This document shows, one piece after another, positions 8,891 to 15,995 of a stretch of 64,000 nucleotides of DNA; position 1 is the first letter of the stretch; each line of letters starts with the position of its first letter. The translations under genes were made by a program, and so were the position numbers. Under the pieces are notes generated by a model that saw only the letters and a program-made list of their open reading frames with translations, ran no database searches and had not been told where the DNA came from. The stretch spans positions 1 through 64,000 of the forward strand of contig JBBJOW010000014.1 in assembly GCA_037724045.1 (NCBI GenBank), given 5' to 3'. Source of the DNA: DATLGB01 sp037724045 (GTDB lineage Bacteria; Actinomycetota; Thermoleophilia; Solirubrobacterales; Solirubrobacteraceae).

Positions 8891-9465
8891 CGGCGCGCCC
8901 CGCGCAGCGCGTGGGCTATGAGCTCCTCAGGCGCGCCGTCGGGCGCCGTCGCCAGCAGCTCCTCCGCCTCGGCGAAGCCGAAGCCCAGGCCCACCAGCGC
9001 CTCGCGCGCCTCGATCCGCGGATCGTCGTTGCGCGAGACGCGGATCTCGCCCACCGGCTCGGGCGGGGCCAGCTTCTCGCGCAGCTCGACCACGATCCGC
9101 TCCGCGGTCCGCTTGCCGATGCCGGGCACCGCCTGCAGGCGCGCGGTGTCCCCCGCGATGACCGCGCCGGCGAGCTCGCGCGGCGGGCCGCCCGAGAGCA
9201 CGGCGAGGGCGACCTTCGGCCCGACCCCCTGGACGCCGATCAGCGCCAGGAAGAGGTCGCGCTCCGCCTCGGCCGCGAAGCCGTAGAGGTGCATGCCGTC
9301 GTCGCGCATGATCAGGTGGGTGTGCAACGTGACCGGCTGGCCGGCGGCGGGGACACGGCCCAGCGTCTCTGCGCTCACGCTGGCCCGGTAGCCGACGCCG
9401 CCGCACGACACGACCACGTGGTCGCCACGGCGGACCGCGACCTCTCCGGCGAGGAGGGCGATCAT
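8887..9465 (-). CDS. ruvA: Holliday junction binding protein RuvA
   Basis: DNA-binding subunit that tetramerises on Holliday junctions and recruits RuvB. The 192-residue protein has the N-terminal OB fold (MIALLAGEVAVR), two helix-hairpin-helix motifs (GVQGVGPKVALAVLS and VPGIGKRTAERIVVEL) and the C-terminal RuvB-binding three-helix domain (ALVGLGFGFAEAEELL). It overlaps ruvC upstream and ruvB downstream by 4 nt each, so the three genes form a translationally coupled unit. Confidence 0.96.
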   Translation of the reverse strand: MIALLAGEVAVRRGDHVVVSCGGVGYRASVSAETLGRVPAAGQPVTLHTHLIMRDDGMHLYGFAAEAERDLFLALIGVQGVGPKVALAVLSGGPPRELAGAVIAGDTARLQAVPGIGKRTAERIVVELREKLAPPEPVGEIRVSRNDDPRIEAREALVGLGFGFAEAEELLATAPDGAPEELIAHALRGARR

Positions 9466-9968
9466 GCGAGCGCCGCCCCGACCGCGGCGCGCATCGGCGC
9501 CGCGTTGGCGTGGCAGATGGCAACCGCGAGCGCGTCCGCCGCGTGGTCGGGCGTCGGCGGCTCCTCGAGGGAGAGGATCGCCTGGACCATGCGCTGCACC
9601 TGGTCCTTGGCGGCGCGGCCCGAGCCGCAGACGGCGCCCTTGATCTGTTGCGGCGTGTAGCTCGCACAGTCCAGCCCGGCCTGGCCGGCGGCCAGCAGGA
9701 CCACCCCACGGGCCTGCCCGACCGCGAACGCCGAACGCGCGTTGGTGCCGAAGTAGAGGTCCTCGACGGCGATCGCGTCAGGGCGGTGCTCGACCACCAG
9801 AGCCGACACCCGCTCGTGGATGATCGCCAGCCGCGCCGCGGGCGTCGCCCTGGGCGACGTCTCGATGACACCCCCGTCGAGCGCGACGAGCCGCCCGGCG
9901 AGCCGCGCGACCACGCCGTAGCCGGTGTTGGCGGTGCCGGGATCGATGCCGAGGATGACCACGTCCAT
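9462..9968 (-). CDS. ruvC: Holliday junction resolvase RuvC
   Basis: Endonuclease that cuts Holliday junctions symmetrically. The 168-residue protein starts MDVVILGIDPGT, which carries the first catalytic Asp. The catalytic Glu is in AVEDLYFG and the C-terminal acidic pair is in DHAADALAVAICH. A second ATG three codons upstream (9977) is possible; 9968 fits the family N-terminus best. The gene is the first of the ruvCAB set and lies 53 nt downstream of a small membrane-protein gene. Confidence 0.95.
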   Translation of the reverse strand: MDVVILGIDPGTANTGYGVVARLAGRLVALDGGVIETSPRATPAARLAIIHERVSALVVEHRPDAIAVEDLYFGTNARSAFAVGQARGVVLLAAGQAGLDCASYTPQQIKGAVCGSGRAAKDQVQRMVQAILSLEEPPTPDHAADALAVAICHANAAPMRAAVGAALA

Positions 9969-10021
9969 CCCCACCATTCTGTTCGGAGGGTCGGACGCCT
10001 TCAGGCGGCGGCGATGCGGCG

Positions 10022-10480
10022 TCAGATGGAGGAGCCGGCGAAGAAGAAGAACCAGACGCCCATGGCCAGGCCGGCCGTCGTCACCGACCAGATCATCACG
10101 GCGTCGAGCACCTTCCAGCTGCCGGTTGTCGGTTTCGCGTCGCCGCGCATCGACTTCAGCCAGCCCGCGCGGTAGCGCTCCTGCAGCCCGCCCGTGCGGC
10201 GCTGGTAGTAGCGGTCCAGCATCCCGAGGCCCTTGCCGATGATCGTCATCCCGATCGGGAGGCCGAAGAGGATGAGCATGTAGGGGCCGAGCGTCGGCTG
10301 CGTCGAGCTGACCATCTTCGACACCGCGTACATGAGCCCGAGCGGCACGCCGAGCCACATGGCGATCGACCCGATCGCCATCAGCAGCACGACGAAGAAC
10401 CGGAAGATCAGGCCGGCCGGGCGCGGATGCGCACCGGGGCTGCTACCCGAGGACGCGTTCGAGGACGTCTGCGTCGACAT
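10022..10480 (-). CDS. Membrane protein of unknown function between yebC and ruvC
   Basis: About 152 residues: a Ser/Thr/Pro-rich polar N-terminus, two adjacent membrane segments (FRFFVVLLMAIGSIAMWLGVP and PYMLILFGLPIGMTIIG), a cytoplasmic basic loop (DRYYQRRTGGLQERYRAGW), and a last segment ending GVWFFFFAGSSI. I do not recognise a named family. The ATG at 10480 overlaps the yebC 3' end by 38 nt; an ATG at 10510 would overlap by 68 nt and is less likely. The position within the yebC-ruvCAB block suggests co-expression, but no functional link to recombination can be drawn from the sequence. Confidence 0.72.
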   Translation of the reverse strand: MSTQTSSNASSGSSPGAHPRPAGLIFRFFVVLLMAIGSIAMWLGVPLGLMYAVSKMVSSTQPTLGPYMLILFGLPIGMTIIGKGLGMLDRYYQRRTGGLQERYRAGWLKSMRGDAKPTTGSWKVLDAVMIWSVTTAGLAMGVWFFFFAGSSI

Positions 10481-11192
10481 CGAAGTTGGCGTGGACGGTG
10501 TCGACGTCATCCTGGTCGTCCAGGGCGTCGATGAGCCTGAGCACCTTGGTGGCGGCGTCCTCGTCGAGGGGGACGCGGACCTGCGGCAGATGGGCGATCT
10601 CGGCCGTCTCGATCTCGATGCCGGCGCCGTCGAGCGCGGCGCGCACGTCCGACAGCGAGGACGGGTCGCAGAGGATCTCGTACAGGTCGTCGTCGAGGGC
10701 GATGTCCTCGGCCCCCGCGTCGATGGCGACCATCAGGTCGTCCTCGGAGTAGCGCTCGGCGTCGACGACCACGAGGCCCTTCTTGTCGAAGAGGTACGCG
10801 ACGGTCCCCGGCTCGCCGAGGTTGCCGCCGTTGCGCGAGAGCACATGGCGGATCTCCGAGCCGGTGCGGTTGCGGTTGTCGGTGACGGCCTCGATCAGCA
10901 GTGCGACGCCGCCGGGCGCGTAGCCCTCGTAGACGACGTCCTCGAGCGCGGCCGCATCACCGCCCTCCCCCGTGCCCTTGGCGATGGCGCGCTCGATGTT
11001 GTCCTTGGGCATCGATGCGTCCTTGGCCTTCTGCACGGCGAGTCCCAATCGGGCGTTCGTGTCCGCGTCGCCCCCGCCCTCCTTGGCAGCGACGGTGATG
11101 GCCCGGGCGAGCTTGGTGAACAGCTTGCCCCGCCGGGAGTCCACCACGGCCTTCTTGTGCTTGATCCCTGCCCATTTGGAATGGCCGGACAT
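10443..11192 (-). CDS. yebC: YebC/PmpR/TACO1-family protein
   Basis: Conserved 249-residue protein of the YebC/TACO1 family, implicated in translation of difficult (proline-rich) stretches and earlier described as a transcriptional regulator. The diagnostic N-terminus MSGHSKWAGIKHKK is intact, followed by RRGKLFTKLARAI, MPKDNIERAIAKGTGE and the three-domain core ending ALDDQDDVDTVHANFD. The ATG at 11192 is preferred: a TAGACT box at 11202-11207 lies 9 nt upstream, so an in-frame TTG at 11201 would precede the predicted transcript start. It is the usual upstream neighbour of ruvC in actinobacteria. Confidence 0.95.
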   Translation of the reverse strand: MSGHSKWAGIKHKKAVVDSRRGKLFTKLARAITVAAKEGGGDADTNARLGLAVQKAKDASMPKDNIERAIAKGTGEGGDAAALEDVVYEGYAPGGVALLIEAVTDNRNRTGSEIRHVLSRNGGNLGEPGTVAYLFDKKGLVVVDAERYSEDDLMVAIDAGAEDIALDDDLYEILCDPSSLSDVRAALDGAGIEIETAEIAHLPQVRVPLDEDAATKVLRLIDALDDQDDVDTVHANFDVDADVLERVLG

Positions 11193-11201
11193 ACGCGGCA
11201 A

Positions 11202-11207
11202 AGTCTA
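11202..11207 (-). promoter_or_regulatory. Predicted -10 box of leaderless yebC
   Basis: TAGACT on the minus strand, 9 nt before the yebC ATG. This is a good match to the actinobacterial TANNNT -10 consensus, and the spacing implies a transcript that starts at or next to the initiation codon. No convincing -35 box is visible. Confidence 0.55.
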
Positions 11208-11231
11208 ATAGCCGCAGGCCCTACCAAGATG

Positions 11232-11258
11232 TGATTCAGCGGCGTAGCCGATGAATCA
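11232..11258 (-). terminator. Hairpin terminator after the cytidylyltransferase gene
   Basis: Inverted repeat TGATTCA ... TGAATCA with a second inner stem CGGC gta GCCG, just past the stop codon at 11266 on the minus strand. The stem is strong but the following sequence has only a weak T run, so termination is likely rather than certain. Confidence 0.55.
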
Positions 11259-11265
11259 GTCTAAT

Positions 11266-11982
11266 TCACCACAGCTTCCAGGGGGCGGTGTCGCCGGCCC
11301 AGAGGTCGTTGAGCCGGGTCGCGTCCTTGTAGGTGTCCATGCACGCCCAGAAGCCCGTGTGGCGGAAGGCGTGCAGCGCGCCGTCGTCGGCGAGGCCTTC
11401 CAGCGGCTCGCGCTCGAGGATCGACGACGCGGTGAGGTAGTCGAAGACGGCCGGTTCGAAGCAGAAGAAGCCGCCGTTGATCCAGTGCTCGGCGCGCGGC
11501 TTCTCCTGAAAGCCCGAGACGACGTCGCCCGCCTCGATCAGCGCGACACCGAACTGCAGCTCGGGCCGCACGACGGTCATCGTCGCCGCCTGTCCATGAC
11601 CGTGGTGGTGCTCGAGCAGCTTGCCCAGGTCGATGTCGGCGACGCCGTCGGCGTAGGTGACCATGAACGCGCCCTTCCCGACCTCGTCGCGCAGACCGTG
11701 GATGCGCCCCCCGGTCTGCGTGTCGAGGCCGGTGTCCAGGCAGCGCACCCGCACGCCCTCAGGCCACGTCGTCTCGGCCGCCCAGGCGGTGAGCTGGTCG
11801 ACCTTGTAGCCGCCGGCGAGCACGAAATCGCGCGCGCCCTGCACCACGTAGAGCTGGATCACGTGCCAGACGATCGGATACCCGCCGATCTCCACCAGCG
11901 GCTTGGGCAGATCGACGGTCTTCTCCTGCAGCCGCGTGCCGCGGCCACCGCACAAGATCACTACGGGAGGTAGCGGTGCCAT
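11266..11982 (-). CDS. rfbF: Sugar-nucleotide cytidylyltransferase (glucose-1-phosphate type)
   Basis: Predicted to couple glucose-1-phosphate with CTP to give CDP-glucose, a precursor of dideoxy and branched sugars in surface polysaccharides. The 238-residue protein has the nucleotide-binding loop VILCGGRGTRLQE, KPLVEIGGYPIVWHV, the family marker DTGLDTQTGGRI, TYADGVADIDLG (metal-binding Asp), INGGFFCFEP, and the C-terminal APWKLW seen in RfbF-type enzymes. Other nucleotidyltransferases of the fold are possible, but TQTGGR and the C-terminus favour RfbF. No CDP-glucose 4,6-dehydratase gene is seen in the window. It is divergent from the phosphomutase and shares its promoter region. A TAGCTT box lies 8 nt before the ATG. 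Confidence 0.85.
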   Translation of the reverse strand: MAPLPPVVILCGGRGTRLQEKTVDLPKPLVEIGGYPIVWHVIQLYVVQGARDFVLAGGYKVDQLTAWAAETTWPEGVRVRCLDTGLDTQTGGRIHGLRDEVGKGAFMVTYADGVADIDLGKLLEHHHGHGQAATMTVVRPELQFGVALIEAGDVVSGFQEKPRAEHWINGGFFCFEPAVFDYLTASSILEREPLEGLADDGALHAFRHTGFWACMDTYKDATRLNDLWAGDTAPWKLW

Positions 11983-11990
11983 TGGCCGTC

Positions 11991-12000
11991 AAGCTAGCCT
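11991..12000. promoter_or_regulatory. Shared palindromic -10 box between divergent genes (site 1)
   Basis: AAGCTAGCCT. Read to the right it gives TAGCCT, 10 nt before the GTG of the phosphomutase (12011). Read to the left it gives TAGCTT, 8 nt before the ATG of the cytidylyltransferase (11982). The two -10 hexamers overlap in the central CTAG-containing palindrome, so polymerases for the two directions should exclude each other. Two similar sites with matching leftward spacing occur at 22424 and 28788. Confidence 0.6.
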
Positions 12001-12010
12001 TCGCGCCGCC

Positions 12011-13381
12011 GTGGCCGTCCCCTCCGAGATCTTCAAGGCCTACGACGTCCGCGGTCTCTACGGCGAGCAGATCGACGGTGACGTCGCCGAGGCGGTGGGC
12101 CGGGCCTTCGCCCGCGTGATCGGCGAGCTGTCGGGCAAGCCGGTCGGCGATCTGCGCCTGGGGCTCGGGCGTGACATGCGTCTGACCGCCCCCGAGCTCG
12201 CCGCCCGCTACCTCGCCGGCATGACCAGCGAAGGCGCCCACGTCCTGGATGCCGGAATGGTCGGCACGGAGATGCTCTACTTCCTCGTCGGATCGCGGGA
12301 GCTCGACGGCGGCCTGATGTGCACGGCCTCGCACAATCCCAAGGCGTACACGGGGGCCAAGATGGTCGAGAAGGGCGCGCTTGCGTTGTCCGGTGACCGC
12401 GGGCTGCAGGACATCTATCGCCTGCTCGCAGACGGGCTGCCGGAGCCGCCAGGCGGAGGCGGCACGGAAGCGATCGACATCGCCCCCGAGTTCCGCAAGG
12501 CCGCGCTCGCCCTGGTCGACGCCGGCTCCATCAAGCCGCTCAAGGTCGTCGTGGACGGCGGCAACGGGATGGCGGGGACGATGATCGGCCCGATCCTCGA
12601 CACGCTGCCGCTGGAGCTCGAGACCTTCTACTGGGAGCCCGACGGCGAGCTCCCCGACCACGAGCCCAACCCGCTGCTGCCCGAGAACCGCGAGTTCATC
12701 ATGGCCAAGGTGACCGAGACCGGGGCCGATCTCGGCATCGCCTGGGACGGGGACGCCGACCGCTGCTTCTTCATCGACGACAGGGGCCGCTTCGTCGACG
12801 GCGACTTCCTCACCGCCCTGCTCGCCCGGTCGATCCTCGAGAAGAAGCCGGGCGCCGACATCCTCTACGACGTCCGCGCCTCGCGCGCGGTCGCGGACAC
12901 GGTTGCCGCGGCCGGCGGCACCGCGCACATCAACCGGGTCGGCCACGCGTTCTTCAAGACCCGCATGCGCGACGAGGGCGCCGTCTTCGGCGGCGAGGTC
13001 TCCGGCCACTACTACTTCGCCGACTTCTACAACGCGGACTCCGGGACGCTGCCGGCGCTGCTGATCCTCGAGCTGCTCTCCCAAGGCGGCACCACGCTGT
13101 CCGAGCTGCTCGCGGAGTACCACGCGAAGTACTTCATCTCCGGCGAGATCAACTCCGAGGTGGCCGACGTCGCCGGTAAGCTCGCCGAGCTCGAGGAGCG
13201 CTACGGCCCCGGTGGCGACGTGACCAAGCTCGACGGCCTGTCCGTCGACTACGAGGACTGGCACTTCAACGTGCGGCCGTCCAACACCGAGCCGCTGTTG
13301 CGCCTGAACCTGGAGAGCCTCGTGTCCGCCGACGACATGGCCGCCAAGCGCGACGAGGTGCTCGGGATCATCACCGCGTGA
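12011..13381 (+). CDS. manB: Phosphomannomutase/phosphoglucomutase
   Basis: Interconverts hexose 6- and 1-phosphates, feeding sugar-nucleotide synthesis. The 456-residue protein of the alpha-D-phosphohexomutase family has the active-site serine loop TASHNP (Ser107), the metal loop DGDADR (246-251), the sugar-binding loop GEVSGHYYF and the phosphate-binding loop RPSNTEP near the C-terminus. All four functional loops are complete. The GTG at 12011 is chosen because the conserved start of the fold (EIFKAYDVRG) follows within ten residues and a -10 box lies 10 nt upstream. The downstream MBL gene overlaps by 4 nt. Phosphomannomutase versus phosphoglucomutase preference cannot be told from sequence alone. 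Confidence 0.92.
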   Translation: MAVPSEIFKAYDVRGLYGEQIDGDVAEAVGRAFARVIGELSGKPVGDLRLGLGRDMRLTAPELAARYLAGMTSEGAHVLDAGMVGTEMLYFLVGSRELDGGLMCTASHNPKAYTGAKMVEKGALALSGDRGLQDIYRLLADGLPEPPGGGGTEAIDIAPEFRKAALALVDAGSIKPLKVVVDGGNGMAGTMIGPILDTLPLELETFYWEPDGELPDHEPNPLLPENREFIMAKVTETGADLGIAWDGDADRCFFIDDRGRFVDGDFLTALLARSILEKKPGADILYDVRASRAVADTVAAAGGTAHINRVGHAFFKTRMRDEGAVFGGEVSGHYYFADFYNADSGTLPALLILELLSQGGTTLSELLAEYHAKYFISGEINSEVADVAGKLAELEERYGPGGDVTKLDGLSVDYEDWHFNVRPSNTEPLLRLNLESLVSADDMAAKRDEVLGIITA

Positions 13382-14331
13382 AGGAGGGCGTCCACGCCCT
13401 GGCGATCCCGACGCCGTGGACCGTCGGCCGCGTCAACTGCTATCTGATCGACGACGACCCGCTCACGCTGGTCGACACCGGGCCCAACTCGGGCAAGGCG
13501 CTCGACGCGCTCGAGACCGCCCTCGCCGAGCACGACCGGCGGATCGAGGACCTCGAGCGGATCGTCATCACCCATCAGCACCCCGACCACGAGGGGCTGA
13601 TCGAGATCCTCGCGCGCCGGTCGGGCGCCGAGGTGTGCGCGCTCGACCGCCTGGTGCCGTGGCTGGCCGGCTGGCGCGACGAGCAGAAGGCAGACGACGC
13701 CTTCGCCGCCGCGTTGATGACCCGTCACGGCGTGCCCGAGGACGTGGTCTCCGTGCTGGAGGCGCTCTCGCAGAACTTCCGCGCGTGGGGCTCGTCGGCG
13801 CCGGTCGACCGCACGCTGACCGACGGCGGCGAGCTGGGCTTCGCGGGCCGCACCCTGCGCGTCCACCACCGGCCCGGCCACTCGCCGACGGACACGATCT
13901 TCCACGACGCCGAGCGCGGCGTGGTCATCGGCGGCGACCATCTGATCGGCCACATCTCCTCCAACCCGCTGGCGTCCAAGGACGACGACAGCCCGCTGCT
14001 GAGCTACATGCGCTCCCTGCGCGCGACGCAGGCGATGGACGGCGTCGAGGTCGTCCTGCCAGGCCACGGCGACCCGGTCACCGACGTCGCGGCGCTGGTC
14101 GACGCGCGCTTCGCCATGCACGAGCACCGCGCGAGGAAGATCTCGAGGACGCTGGCCGACTCGCCGCTCACCGCCCACGAGATGGCCGCCAGCCTGTGGG
14201 GCCCCGCTGCCCTCACCCAGGCGTTCCTCACCCTCAGCGAGGTGCTCGGCCACCTCGACCTGCTCGTCGAGCGCGGCGAGGTGGTCCTGCACGAGGACGG
14301 CGACTACAGCCGCTTCAGCAGTTCCACGTAG
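13378..14331 (+). CDS. Metallo-beta-lactamase-fold hydrolase
   Basis: A 317-residue hydrolase of the MBL superfamily. Metal ligands are visible in THQHPDHEG (65-73), the later His in HRPGHSPTD, the Asp in GGDHLIG, and the last His in LPGHGDP. A C-terminal helical domain (about residues 235-310) resembles the LACTB2-type winged-helix extension. The actual substrate is unknown; glyoxalase II-like thioesters and RNA have been shown for relatives. The GTG start overlaps the phosphomutase stop as GTGA. Its 3' end overlaps the convergent glycosyltransferase gene by 28 nt. Confidence 0.85.
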   Translation: MKEGVHALAIPTPWTVGRVNCYLIDDDPLTLVDTGPNSGKALDALETALAEHDRRIEDLERIVITHQHPDHEGLIEILARRSGAEVCALDRLVPWLAGWRDEQKADDAFAAALMTRHGVPEDVVSVLEALSQNFRAWGSSAPVDRTLTDGGELGFAGRTLRVHHRPGHSPTDTIFHDAERGVVIGGDHLIGHISSNPLASKDDDSPLLSYMRSLRATQAMDGVEVVLPGHGDPVTDVAALVDARFAMHEHRARKISRTLADSPLTAHEMAASLWGPAALTQAFLTLSEVLGHLDLLVERGEVVLHEDGDYSRFSSST

Positions 14332-15377
14332 GCCTCCGCGCAGGTGCGACTCGAGAAGGCTTCCGCGCGCCGCCGGCAGTTTCCGGCGGTCACTGGGTCC
14401 TGCGCGAGCTCGAGCGTCTCGAGCATCACCCCGGCGAGCTCGTCCTCGTCGTCGAACAGCCGGCCCACGGCGTCGGAGCCGACGATGTCGGGCACGCCCC
14501 CCTCGCGGCGGCCGAAGACCGGCGTCCCGCAGGCCAGGGACTCCACCAGCACGAGCCCGAAGGCCTCCTGGCGCGACGCGAGCCCCGTCACCCACGCGTC
14601 ACGGTAGAGGTCGCGCAGCTCCTCTGAGGCGAGGTCGGCGAACTCGACTCCGGGTGCGGCCAGCCGGCGCTGCACCGCGGGGTCGCGTGGCTTCATCAGC
14701 CGCAGCCGCGCGGTCGGGCGCTCGCGGCGCACGTGCGCGAACGCGGTCACGATCGCCTCCACGCGCTTGCGTCCCTCCCCCGGGTCGGCCGCGCAGGCGA
14801 TCGTCGGCTCGGCCGCGCGCGCGGCCGGCTGCGGCGTGAAGTGGTCCAGGTCGACCCCGGGCGCGATGACGTGCGCCTCCACCCCGAGCCAGCGCCAGAT
14901 GGCGTCGCGCGCCGCCGTCGACAGGGCGACGACCGCGTCGGCGCGCGCGGTCACGGTCTCGAGCAGCGCCAGCCGTCCGCGGCGGCTCGCGAGCACATGG
15001 CGTTCGGGGATGCCCATGTAGGCGTAGACGGCCGGCCGGCCGGTCCGCGCGCCCCACGCGACGGCGGCGAGCGCGTCGGTCAGGTAGGCGGCGACCGCGG
15101 CGTCGTCGTTGCCGCGCAGCAGCTCGGCCAGCGTGAGGGGGACGTGCGAGAGCGCCTCTTGGACGCCATGGCGCTCCAGCAGGCCGGCGGGGGGCCGGCG
15201 CGTGCGCACGACCGCGAAGCCGTCCCCGATGGTTCGTGTCGTCGTACTCGGGTGGCTCGTGAGCAGCCGCGGGGCGTGGCCGAGCGCCGTCAGGTCCACC
15301 GCCAGGTCGTGCAGCAGGCGCTCAGAGCCGCGGCGGACCTCGGGCCAGAACCACGGGTTCAGCAGGGCGACGCGCAT
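14304..15377 (-). CDS. GT4-family glycosyltransferase
   Basis: A 357-residue GT-B-fold transferase. The N-terminal acceptor domain begins MRVALLNPWFWPEVRRG. The C-terminal donor domain has APGVDLDHF, the EX7E-type motif around EAFGLVLVESLACGTPVFG, and a terminal helix. It probably adds one sugar from a nucleotide donor during surface glycan assembly at the inner face of the membrane. The reading frame stays open upstream into about 137 codons that look like a degenerate GT2 domain (15378-15787), so a longer fused product is possible. The ATG at 15377 gives a complete GT4 protein. Confidence 0.85.
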   Translation of the reverse strand: MRVALLNPWFWPEVRRGSERLLHDLAVDLTALGHAPRLLTSHPSTTTRTIGDGFAVVRTRRPPAGLLERHGVQEALSHVPLTLAELLRGNDDAAVAAYLTDALAAVAWGARTGRPAVYAYMGIPERHVLASRRGRLALLETVTARADAVVALSTAARDAIWRWLGVEAHVIAPGVDLDHFTPQPAARAAEPTIACAADPGEGRKRVEAIVTAFAHVRRERPTARLRLMKPRDPAVQRRLAAPGVEFADLASEELRDLYRDAWVTGLASRQEAFGLVLVESLACGTPVFGRREGGVPDIVGSDAVGRLFDDEDELAGVMLETLELAQDPVTAGNCRRRAEAFSSRTCAEAYVELLKRL

Positions 15378-15787
15378 CCGGTCGGGCACCGGCCGCGGCG
15401 CGCGCGCATGCGGCGGAAGGCGCAGACTGCGGCGCGACGGGCGGGCGGCGTGGACGATCGCCTCCGGAGCGCTCACGGCCTCGGCGCCGGCAACCCCATT
15501 CAGCGGCCAGAGCACGTTCGCGTCAAGCGACCCCGCCACGGGACTCGCGTCGAGCGGATCGGGCACGGTCCTCCCGCGCACGGGGCGCCCAGGGGCCCGC
15601 GCGGCGGCGGCGACGAGCTCCTCGAGCCAGCGCGGCTCGGGCCGGCAGCCGTCGTCGATGACAGCGGCGGGTCGCGCGGCGGTGTCGCCCAGGACGACGG
15701 CGGCAGGTGCCAGCGTCTGCGCTGCGAGCGCGTCGAGCAGCCAGCGCCGGCGCAGCCCGTCGCGCCGCGACCGCACCACCACCGTGA
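15378..15787 (-). pseudogene. Internally deleted GT2 glycosyltransferase remnant, in frame with the GT4 gene
   Basis: The translation in frame with the following GT4 gene contains GT2 landmarks: LVTVVVRSRRDGLRRRWLL (start of the nucleotide-binding strand), DALAAQTLAP, and then directly DDGCRPEPRWLEELVAAA and GRTVPDPLDASP, which normally follow the DXD region. The stretch between them (the N-RGI/ARN loop) is missing, and the acceptor half stops early. The 5' end abuts a 168-bp repeat element at 15788, which may have removed the original start. No stop codon interrupts the frame, so a fused product cannot be excluded. Confidence 0.55.
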
Positions 15788-15955
15788 CTAGTGGTTCCGG
15801 CCGCAAGCTCGGCACGAAATCGGCGGACGTCTCGCCGCCCGTGGCGGCGTCCTCGGTCGGGGCAAGGGCTCCGCCATTGCACCCTCCCTGCGTCCTGGCC
15901 ACGAACAACGATCCGTGCGCCCATTTCGCACCGACCTCACGGCCGGAACCACCAG
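15788..15955 (+). mobile_element. 168-bp CTAG-type element, copy A
   Basis: Terminal inverted repeats of about 33 bp: CTAGTGGTTCCGGCCG on the left and its near-complement CGGCCGGAACCACCAG on the right, with AAAT/ATTT blocks further in. The central core (15849-15901) contains GGGGCAAGGGCTCCGCC and CTCCCTGCGTCCT and is shared with copies B and C at the same offset (61 bp from the left end). It lies between the divergent GT4 genes at 15377 and 15996. It has no transposase and is probably moved in trans, if at all. Confidence 0.75.
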
Positions 15956-15995
15956 CGGCGGGGCGTCGTCGGACACGGCTGGGATCATATGCGCG

